From: an uncultured bacterium
GTDB lineage: Bacteria; Verrucomicrobiota; Kiritimatiellia; RFP12; UBA1067
NCBI GenBank assembly: GCA_946401765.1
Contig: CAMIVJ010000240.1
Coordinates: 1 to 5,121, forward strand
DNA length: 5,121 bases
Direction of reading: 5' to 3'
The position numbers were made by a program, and so were the translations under genes. The notes beneath the pieces are model-generated. The model saw only the letters and a program-made list of their open reading frames with translations, was not told the origin of the DNA and made no database searches. This document shows positions 1-5,121 of the stretch, one piece after another; the first letter of the stretch is position 1, and each line of letters opens with the position of its first letter.

Positions 1-395
1 TCGAGGTAGCGGCGAATCTCCGGCACGAAGCGTCCCTTCCATTCAAGCGCCTCCGCCACCATGAAGAGGTTGAGACGGTACGCCTTGCGGAAGTACGGTG
101 TTTCGTAGCGCACCCTGTTGCCCGTGCGGGAGAAGTCGCGGTAGAGGTCGTCTGTCAATTCGTCGATCTTCGCGCCAATCAGTTTTTCCGCCGATGCGAT
201 GATCGCGGCGGCGGCGGGATCGTTCGCAAGTGGCGCCCACGCCGCGCGATCGCACGGACGCGGCGCCGGCGTGCAGGGCTTTTCCGGCAGGCACGCCGCA
301 ATCTGATCCACGCGCGAAACAGGCGCAGGATTTGTCCCCTCCGCCGCCGCGTAAACCGCCGCAACGGTTGCCAACAACAATATTATCTTCATCAT
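1..395 (-). CDS. Heparinase II/III-like exported protein, N-terminal fragment (3' end off window)
   Basis: An open frame of 131 codons runs from ATG at 395 to the window edge without a stop, so only the N-terminus is visible. It opens with a short signal peptide (MMKIILLLATVAAVYA, likely cleaved after residue 16 or 18), which predicts export. After a Cys/Pro-rich linker (Cys 35, 41 and 48) comes a helical stretch containing DLYRDFSRTGNRVRYE at 83-98 and ALEWKGRFVPEIRRYL at 116-131. From family knowledge, this pattern is typical of the region leading into the alpha/alpha toroid of heparinase II/III-family proteins, which are polysaccharide lyases acting on uronic-acid glycans. The catalytic toroid residues and the C-terminal beta domain are outside the window, so activity cannot be confirmed. 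A second in-frame ATG at 392 is an equally possible start. The gene follows the 938-residue protein after 99 bp on the same strand, consistent with an operon. The alternative is a related toroid-fold glycosidase. Confidence 0.72.
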   Translation of the reverse strand, partial: MMKIILLLATVAAVYAAAEGTNPAPVSRVDQIAACLPEKPCTPAPRPCDRAAWAPLANDPAAAAIIASAEKLIGAKIDELTDDLYRDFSRTGNRVRYETPYFRKAYRLNLFMVAEALEWKGRFVPEIRRYL

Positions 396-494
396 TCTTC
401 CTCCGCCTTCCGCACAGCGTGTCAACACCTGGTATTGCGCGCGCGGCACAGCCAACTATCGCGACAGGAGACGTAGCGGGTATTGGACGTGAAA
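396..494. other. 99-bp spacer between the 938-residue protein gene and the heparinase-like gene
   Basis: This is the longest non-coding stretch in the window. Apart from the ribosome binding site at its left end, I see no strong inverted repeat followed by a T-run on the minus strand, so no intrinsic terminator is supported. A TTGACA hexamer is present (420-425, minus strand), but no matching -10 box follows at the usual distance. The downstream gene is therefore most simply read as cotranscribed with the one before it, although a weak or non-canonical internal promoter cannot be excluded. Confidence 0.5.
399..404 (-). promoter_or_regulatory. Ribosome binding site of the heparinase-like gene
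   Basis: On the minus strand the sequence reads GGAGGAAGAATGATG. The GGAGGA Shine-Dalgarno core ends 3 nt before the first ATG (395) and 6 nt before the second ATG (392). The spacing slightly favours the second ATG, but the two starts differ by only one Met. Confidence 0.75.
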
Positions 495-3311
495 TTATGA
501 AACAACCTCTAGAACGCCGCTCGCCTTCGCAGGGATTTCAACCACTATGGCGCGGCGCTCGGGGATGTACTCAAACTTGACGGGAGCGCCAGCAAAGAGA
601 ACACGTTGCGGTTTCGACACGCGCGTCACCACAACCTTGGAAGGCGCCTGCGGCCACGCCGTCACGCGGCAGCGCAGCGTCCCCTTCTCGGGTGCAAGCG
701 CCTCCACGTCTCCCGCCGCGTGCACGAGCGCCGGCGCGCCACTTCCCGGACGCACAACCGCGCGCACCGAATAGAACGGCATCTGCACGTATTCGGCGAA
801 GTTCTCCTGCACCGTGCCGGGATTGATCGGAATCGGGTAACGCGCCTGGTGTTCCAGGTTCCAGGAGTCGGGCAGCAGCCCCACGAAACGCGGCTCTGCC
901 GCCGTGTGGTTCTGCCGCGCGCCGGAGACCGTGATGCCAGTCGCGATGTTGCGCCAGAACTTTCGCGCCTTGACATCGGGTTCGATCCGCGCCAGGTCCC
1001 ACAGCGCGGCGGAATACACAAGCCCGCACCACTGGACGGGACGCCCAATCCAGTTCGGCGCCACCCAGTGCGTCGCGCCCATCACAGCGCATGTCGCGTA
1101 AAGACCTACCGGATTCACGCCTGCGCCGAAGTCGAACGGCGGCGGCACGATGTACACCATCGAAAGGCCGCCATACGCCCAGTGCCGCGCCTCGCGGAGA
1201 TAGGCGTAATCGGGTTTCAGGAGATAGGCGAGCGTATAGATCCGCACGAGGTGCGCCGAGGCCATGATGTCCGGCGTATGGAGCGGCATCTCCCACGGCT
1301 GCGCACCACGCGGCACGGTTCCGTGGTAGAGCGCAGTCGCCTTATCGACGATTGCAAGCGCCTTTGCAATCTCCGCTTCGTCGCCGCTCCACGTGGCCGC
1401 GGAGAGGAGTCCGTCAAGCGCCATCGCCGTGTAGCCGTTGCAGTGGTCTGCGCCGAGCGTCTCGCCGAAGTCGGGCTTGCCGGGCTGCGGCTTCCAGATG
1501 CGCTTTCCGCTGGCGAGCGTGACGTTGCCGCTCTTGAGGTCCGCGTCCCTGCGCGCAAGGTACGCCGACACGTCACCCGCAACGAGCACGGGCGCGGGAC
1601 GCCGCACGTGCGAGACGCCCGTAAAGCCCACGTCGCGCTTCGGCACGGCGGCGAGGATCTCGGCGGCAACCGAACGCAGACGCGCGGCGAGTTCCCTGTC
1701 GCCTTTCGGCTCGCGGTCGAGCGCGGACGCAAGATGCTGCATGAGGACGGGCGCGTCCGCGACGAGCGACGACTTGAAGCTCCCGCCGATGGCGTGCTTG
1801 AACTTCACGCCCTCGCGGATGGCTGAATCGAGCCAGCCGTGCGCGAGCTGTTCGAGCGCGGTCGTCTGGTCGATCTTGTCGGGCGGCAGAAGCGTTGTGC
1901 CGGAAAGCCATGCCTCGATGGCGTCGGCCACGCTCTCTCCCTCACCCGCCTTGAACAGCGCCAAGTGTTCAAGTTTATGGAGCGGAACTGGTTCGTACAC
2001 GTCAAGTTCTGACTCGCCGCGCGCCGGTCCCACGGCGGGTGCCCAGAACGCAAGAAGGTGTCCGCCGCTCTTGAACAGACGATCGGGCGTATCAAACACG
2101 GCTGCGCACTGGGACGGTCCCGCACCGGACCTCTTGATCTTTTCCAGCTCCATCCACAACGCGGCGAAACTGCTGCCGTCCTTCGTGAACACAGCCATCG
2201 GCGCGCTCAGACGGTATTCGGCCGGTATCAGGCGGTTGTGTTCGTGCGTGCGGATTTCCTTCGTGTTGGACGACGGCTCGTCGTCGAGGTACTCCACGCC
2301 CGCGAGCATCGCCTGGTGCTTGTGTCCGTTTGAGTCCCGATCGACAAACAGCGTCAACGCCGGCACATGCAGTGCCTTCGCCGGTTTGCCGTTGTCTTTG
2401 GGCGTCTCAGCCTCAATGCGTGTGAGTACGGCCAGGGCATCGTTCGTCTTATCCGTCATGAAGTGTCGACGGATCCACCATCTGCGTCCGTCTGCATCTG
2501 TCGTTGTTGCTTCTGTCGAGATTCCGCCGTCCGGATGCACCTGACCGCTCATCTTCGCCTGTGACCAGTCGAGCGTGCGCACCTTGCCGGACTTGTCGAC
2601 GTAGACGAACGGTTCCTCCGGCAAGTTCTCCACCGTCTTGCCGCGCGAGATGAACCGAAACGCGCCGATGCGGTCGGGGTCGTGGCGCAACTCCCATCCC
2701 CCGCCTTTGAGCACGAGCGGCGTGGATGCGGGGATTATGAGCGGCGTCACCTTCTGCGGCACGTAGCTCCAGAGCGGCTTGCGCCATTCCATCGTGAGAT
2801 TCTTCACCGTGAACGTCTCGTTGCTGCCGGGCGGCGGGTCGAGGCGGAAGTGACAGGGGCCGTTCAGGTTGAACGGAACGGTCCCTCGCGTTGCGAAGCG
2901 GGTGTATGGCGGATTACCCACGGGATACAGGCGACACGACATCTTCTCCGAATAGGGCCTGTTCGCCGGGGCAAAGAAGAGCTGCCAGCTATTGTCGCGC
3001 GCCGTCGGCGCACACGTCATGGTGAACGTCATACGCCGCGGTTCTGCGGGAACGGCCGGAATTTCGATTGCCGGGCCGAAGAACCAAGGGTCTTCGCCAT
3101 TGATCGAGAAGGAAAGTCCTTTATCGGATGAAACCACGTTCGCTACATGGTGCGGGTTACCCCATTTGTTCGGCTTCGTGAAGTCGGCTATGGTGCAGGC
3201 CTCCCCCTGTGCGAACGCCAGATGCGCCACGGCAAACGTCGTGGCGGCAATGGCACAGCAAAGCAGAAGCCGAGGACAAGTATTTACATTGAATGCGCTT
3301 CCTACATTCAT
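495..3311 (-). CDS. Large exported multidomain protein, probable polysaccharide-active enzyme with a toroid-like helical region, family unassigned
   Basis: This complete 938-residue protein was not assigned to a named family. Residues 1-34 form a signal peptide: charged/polar start, hydrophobic core LLLCCAIAATTFAVAHLAFA, cleavage after AFA. A beta-rich domain (about 40-178) with four cysteines (39, 100, 126, 153) resembles a jelly-roll carbohydrate-binding module. A second beta-rich region (about 190-445), containing WELRHDPDRIGAFRF and DADGRRWWIRRHFM, resembles the super-sandwich domain that precedes toroid catalytic domains. Residues about 445-800 are mainly helical, with aromatic- and glycine-rich motifs (HCNGYTAMALDGLL near 623, HWAYGGLSMVYIVPPP near 710, THWVAPNWIGRPVQWCGLVY near 747), suggesting an alpha/alpha toroid glycosidase or lyase. 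A final beta domain ends in IVVEIPAKASGVLEVVS. The domain assignments are inferred from sequence texture, not from a match. The ATG at 3311 was preferred over an in-frame TTG at 3347 because it has GGAG five bases upstream and places the signal peptide properly. It lies 29 bp after the GH2 gene and is probably cotranscribed with it. It may act outside the cytoplasm on the same glycan as its neighbours. Confidence 0.85.
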   Translation of the reverse strand: MNVGSAFNVNTCPRLLLCCAIAATTFAVAHLAFAQGEACTIADFTKPNKWGNPHHVANVVSSDKGLSFSINGEDPWFFGPAIEIPAVPAEPRRMTFTMTCAPTARDNSWQLFFAPANRPYSEKMSCRLYPVGNPPYTRFATRGTVPFNLNGPCHFRLDPPPGSNETFTVKNLTMEWRKPLWSYVPQKVTPLIIPASTPLVLKGGGWELRHDPDRIGAFRFISRGKTVENLPEEPFVYVDKSGKVRTLDWSQAKMSGQVHPDGGISTEATTTDADGRRWWIRRHFMTDKTNDALAVLTRIEAETPKDNGKPAKALHVPALTLFVDRDSNGHKHQAMLAGVEYLDDEPSSNTKEIRTHEHNRLIPAEYRLSAPMAVFTKDGSSFAALWMELEKIKRSGAGPSQCAAVFDTPDRLFKSGGHLLAFWAPAVGPARGESELDVYEPVPLHKLEHLALFKAGEGESVADAIEAWLSGTTLLPPDKIDQTTALEQLAHGWLDSAIREGVKFKHAIGGSFKSSLVADAPVLMQHLASALDREPKGDRELAARLRSVAAEILAAVPKRDVGFTGVSHVRRPAPVLVAGDVSAYLARRDADLKSGNVTLASGKRIWKPQPGKPDFGETLGADHCNGYTAMALDGLLSAATWSGDEAEIAKALAIVDKATALYHGTVPRGAQPWEMPLHTPDIMASAHLVRIYTLAYLLKPDYAYLREARHWAYGGLSMVYIVPPPFDFGAGVNPVGLYATCAVMGATHWVAPNWIGRPVQWCGLVYSAALWDLARIEPDVKARKFWRNIATGITVSGARQNHTAAEPRFVGLLPDSWNLEHQARYPIPINPGTVQENFAEYVQMPFYSVRAVVRPGSGAPALVHAAGDVEALAPEKGTLRCRVTAWPQAPSKVVVTRVSKPQRVLFAGAPVKFEYIPERRAIVVEIPAKASGVLEVVS

Positions 3312-3316
3312 AACAT

Positions 3317-3320
3317 CTCC
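3317..3320 (-). promoter_or_regulatory. Ribosome binding site deciding the start of the 938-residue protein
   Basis: The minus strand reads ACGGAGATGTTATGAATG. The GGAG core sits 5 nt before the ATG at 3311. It lies in the 29-bp gap after the TGA of the GH2 gene, supporting the ATG start over the in-frame TTG at 3347, which would overlap the GH2 gene by 7 bp and put 12 polar residues before the signal peptide. Confidence 0.7.
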
Positions 3321-3340
3321 GTTTTCGTTTGTCTTGCTGA

Positions 3341-5121
3341 TCACCAAATCGCGGCGCGGGCAGGAGCAAGGCCTTCGGCGGAAACTGTCAGCGTGAGTTC
3401 GCCCGGGCCGTCGCGACGAATCACCGCCATGGCCTTCCCAAAGAAGAGCTGATGCGAGGCCGTCTCAGTGAACGCCTCAAACTCGTGCGGATTCCCGTTG
3501 CCAACGCCAAGGATCTTGCCAGGGCCGTCCAGCTTGAAGTTCACGCGGTTCATCGCAAGAGGATTGCGTACGCCATTTGCGTCAAGCACATCCACCTGCA
3601 CCCATGCGAGAGCGCCTGGATCGTCCGCAAGTTTCGGTTCCACGGTCAACTTCAGCGCGACTGGTTCTCCCGCTGTCTTCATAACCGTCTCTCCGATGCG
3701 CTTCCCGCCGCGATATGCCACGGCCTTGAGTTCACCAGGTTCGTACGGAACGTCGAACCAGCGTAGACGGTACTTCCCGCATACGTTGTAGTAGGAGGAA
3801 TACGGGGGCACGTCAAGACGTGCCTCGTATGCGCATATCTCCCGGATAGACGCCCATACATTATTCGCATCCGTCACGAGCACGCGGAGGTGCCGCGCCA
3901 TTACTGGCTTCTCGAACACGGGCCTTCCCTCGCCGCCCTTCTTCTTGGCAAACACGTTCGTCCATGCGTTTCCGTCTAGCGACGCCTGCAGCTCGTATGC
4001 GTATTTCTTGTAGTCGCCTTCGAAGTCTATCATCACGGTCGAAAACATACGCGTCTCGCCCATGTCAAGCTGGAGCCATTCAGGGAAATGACTGCTGCTC
4101 GCGCACCAGCGCGTTGTGCCGTCACCATCCGTCGCGTGCTTATCAAGATTTCCCTTGTCCACTTCGGTCGAGGAGGCGGAAACCTTGGCGCCTGCAAGCA
4201 GATTCCTGTGCTTGGAGAAAACATCCTCGCCTTTCTTGCGGATGCCGAGAGAGCGTCCATTGAGAAAAAGCTCCGCATGGTCGCCGCTCGTGTAGACGTA
4301 CACAGGCACGTTCTTCCCCTCGCGTCCCTTCCAATTCCAGTGCGGAAGGATGTGGATGGTCTCGTCCTTCGTGTTCCAGTGGCTGCGGTAGAGATAGTAG
4401 CGGTCCTTGGGCACGCCGGTGAGATCGACGATTCCAAAGTAGGACGAACGCGACTCCCTGGAGAAAGGCGTAGGCTCGCCGAGGTAGTCGATGCCAGTCC
4501 AAACGAACTCGCCGCACACGTAGCGGTCCTTCTCCATGTAGTTGAACTCGACGTCCGCGATGTCCGGCCCCGCGTTGTGGTCGTAGGAATCCACCTGGAA
4601 CTGGTCGTTCGCGAAGTTGCGCTTTCCATCGGGGGGCGGGTTGAGGTAGAATCCGTACGTGCTGAAGGCGGACGCCGATTCCGAATATACAATCGGCTTA
4701 GCGGGATACTTGGCCTTTACGGGGCGATAGCACGCGCCGTAGTTCCATCCTGTGATGTCGAGGTCTGCATAGATTTCCTTGTCCAGCACATTCTGGTGAG
4801 ACATGAAATAGATATTCCCGTTACCGATCGGGCGGGTCGAGTCAAACTCGCGCATCTTCTCGCGGAACAATCTGCAGCGCTCGCGGGTGAGACCATTCGC
4901 GCCTTCGCCGATTTCGTTGCTCATCGACCAGATCACCACGCAGGGATGGTTCCTGTCGCGCTTGACGAACGCCTGCAGATTCCTCGCCACATACTCCTCG
5001 AGGTTCTCGTCTTTCCGGCGTCCCGCCGTTCCGTCCCACTTGTCGAAGCACTCGTCCCACACCACGATGCCCATCTCGTCGCAGAGGTCCAGCACCTCCG
5101 GCGCGGGACAGTTGTGGCTCG
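3341..5121 (-). CDS. GH2-family beta-glycosidase (beta-galactosidase-like) with DUF4982 and inserted F5/8 type C domain; N-terminus off window
   Basis: The frame is open to the right edge, so 592 C-terminal residues are visible and the sugar-binding and immunoglobulin-like N-terminal GH2 domains are missing. Numbering from the first whole codon, it starts in the GH2 barrel with SHNCPAPEVLDLCDEMG. The likely acid/base Glu is E69 in NHPCVVIWSMSNE, and the likely nucleophile is E147 in VYSESASAF. The barrel ends with GEFVWTGIDYLGEPTP and SSYFGIVDLTGVPKDRYYLY, typical of DUF4982-containing GH2 beta-galactosidases. The first DUF4982 part (about 250-298, HILPHWNWKGREG, ELFLNGRSLG) is followed by an F5/8 type C domain (about 306-433). 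The second DUF4982 part (YRLRWFDVPYEPGELKAVAY, about 450-469) and a C-terminal beta domain (about 486-592) follow. Both catalytic residues are present, so an active retaining enzyme is expected, hydrolysing terminal beta-galactosides or a related beta-linked sugar such as beta-glucuronide. Export cannot be judged without the N-terminus, though the discoidin domain suggests it. It is the first visible gene of the probable operon. Confidence 0.93.
   Translation of the reverse strand, partial: SHNCPAPEVLDLCDEMGIVVWDECFDKWDGTAGRRKDENLEEYVARNLQAFVKRDRNHPCVVIWSMSNEIGEGANGLTRERCRLFREKMREFDSTRPIGNGNIYFMSHQNVLDKEIYADLDITGWNYGACYRPVKAKYPAKPIVYSESASAFSTYGFYLNPPPDGKRNFANDQFQVDSYDHNAGPDIADVEFNYMEKDRYVCGEFVWTGIDYLGEPTPFSRESRSSYFGIVDLTGVPKDRYYLYRSHWNTKDETIHILPHWNWKGREGKNVPVYVYTSGDHAELFLNGRSLGIRKKGEDVFSKHRNLLAGAKVSASSTEVDKGNLDKHATDGDGTTRWCASSSHFPEWLQLDMGETRMFSTVMIDFEGDYKKYAYELQASLDGNAWTNVFAKKKGGEGRPVFEKPVMARHLRVLVTDANNVWASIREICAYEARLDVPPYSSYYNVCGKYRLRWFDVPYEPGELKAVAYRGGKRIGETVMKTAGEPVALKLTVEPKLADDPGALAWVQVDVLDANGVRNPLAMNRVNFKLDGPGKILGVGNGNPHEFEAFTETASHQLFFGKAMAVIRRDGPGELTLTVSAEGLAPARAAIW
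3821..4204 (-). other. F5/8 type C (discoidin, CBM32-like) domain within the GH2 gene
   Basis: The encoded segment begins NLLAGAKVSASSTEVDKGNL and continues with HATDGDGTTRWCASSSHFPEW, LQLDMGETRMFSTVMIDFEG, YAYELQASLDGNAWTNVF and RHLRVLVTDANNVWASIREICAYE. The order is characteristic of F5/8 type C domains: an initial ASS motif, a D-G-x-x-T-R-W stretch, a W-x-x-L-D segment, then the strand pattern leading to the R-x-L/V-R-V motif and a terminal I-x-E-I-x-x-Y/F-x. Such domains commonly bind galactose-type or other sugars and anchor enzymes to the glycan. The ligand here is unknown. Confidence 0.88.

Noticed and set aside
397..425. TTGACA hexamer (minus strand) as a promoter -35 box before the heparinase-like gene
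   Set aside because: About 17 bases downstream lies AGGAAG within the ribosome binding site rather than any TATAAT-like box, and transcription would start inside or after the start codon.
606..1826. Long plus-strand open frame of 406 codons opposite the 938-residue protein gene
   Set aside because: Its translation is rich in Arg, His and Pro with no recognisable domain, as expected for the antisense shadow of a GC-rich gene. The minus-strand protein has a signal peptide and coherent fold-like motifs.
1438..2544. Plus-strand open frame of 368 codons
   Set aside because: Ser/Ala/Arg-rich low-information translation antisense to the same real gene. It is in a different frame from the other plus-strand shadow and has no domain signal.
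3190..3311. Possible lipoprotein signal because of Cys residues in the signal peptide of the 938-residue protein
   Set aside because: The residues before the cysteines (RLLLCC) do not fit a lipobox with Ala/Gly/Ser at -1, whereas AFA just before Gln fits ordinary signal peptidase cleavage.
3312..3347. In-frame TTG start at 3347 extending the 938-residue protein by 12 residues
   Set aside because: It would overlap the GH2 stop, lacks a better ribosome binding site and adds polar residues ahead of the signal peptide. The ATG at 3311 has GGAG at good spacing.
4033..4692. Minus-strand open frame of 219 codons inside the GH2 gene
   Set aside because: Thr/Ser/Arg-rich frame-shifted reading of the GH2 coding sequence, whose true frame has clear family motifs throughout.
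1..5121. CRISPR array, tandem repeats, tRNA or insertion sequence
   Set aside because: No regularly spaced repeats, cloverleaf-like segments or transposase coding sequence were noticed. Nearly the whole window is accounted for by three coding genes.

Overview
The window looks like a fragment of a polysaccharide-degradation gene cluster from a GC-rich bacterium. All three genes lie on the minus strand, so transcription runs from high to low coordinates, in the order GH2 glycosidase, then a large uncharacterised secreted protein, then the start of a heparinase II/III-like protein. The style of the proteins suggests a member of the Planctomycetota-Verrucomicrobiota-Lentisphaerota-Kiritimatiellota group: many exported carbohydrate-active enzymes, a DUF4982-type GH2 enzyme carrying a discoidin domain, and a heparinase-like N-terminus with a DFSRTGN-type motif. 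No SusC/SusD-type pair is seen in the window. The taxonomic guess is inference from protein style, since there is no rRNA or marker gene here.

Layout. From 5121 down to 3341 is the C-terminal two thirds or so of a GH2-family enzyme. Its N-terminus lies beyond the window edge. It keeps both catalytic glutamates, and an F5/8 type C (discoidin) domain appears to be inserted inside its DUF4982 domain. After a 29-bp gap with a good ribosome binding site comes a complete 938-residue exported protein (3311 to 495). It resembles a multidomain polysaccharide-active protein, with an N-terminal beta domain, a second beta domain, a helical toroid-like region and a C-terminal beta domain, but I cannot assign it to a named family. 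A 99-bp spacer follows. Then the first 131 residues of a third exported protein (395 to 1) run off the left edge; these match the N-terminal style of heparinase II/III-family lyases.

How they may work together. The tight same-strand packing suggests one operon. A reasonable inference is extracytoplasmic breakdown of a complex, possibly uronic-acid-containing and galactose- or glucuronate-bearing glycan: the lyase-like protein would cleave the backbone, the GH2 enzyme would remove beta-linked sugars, and the 938-residue protein would supply an activity still to be determined. The substrate cannot be read from the sequence.

No RNA gene, CRISPR array, insertion sequence, clear terminator or convincing promoter was seen. 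The many long open frames on the plus strand are shadows of the GC-rich coding strand.
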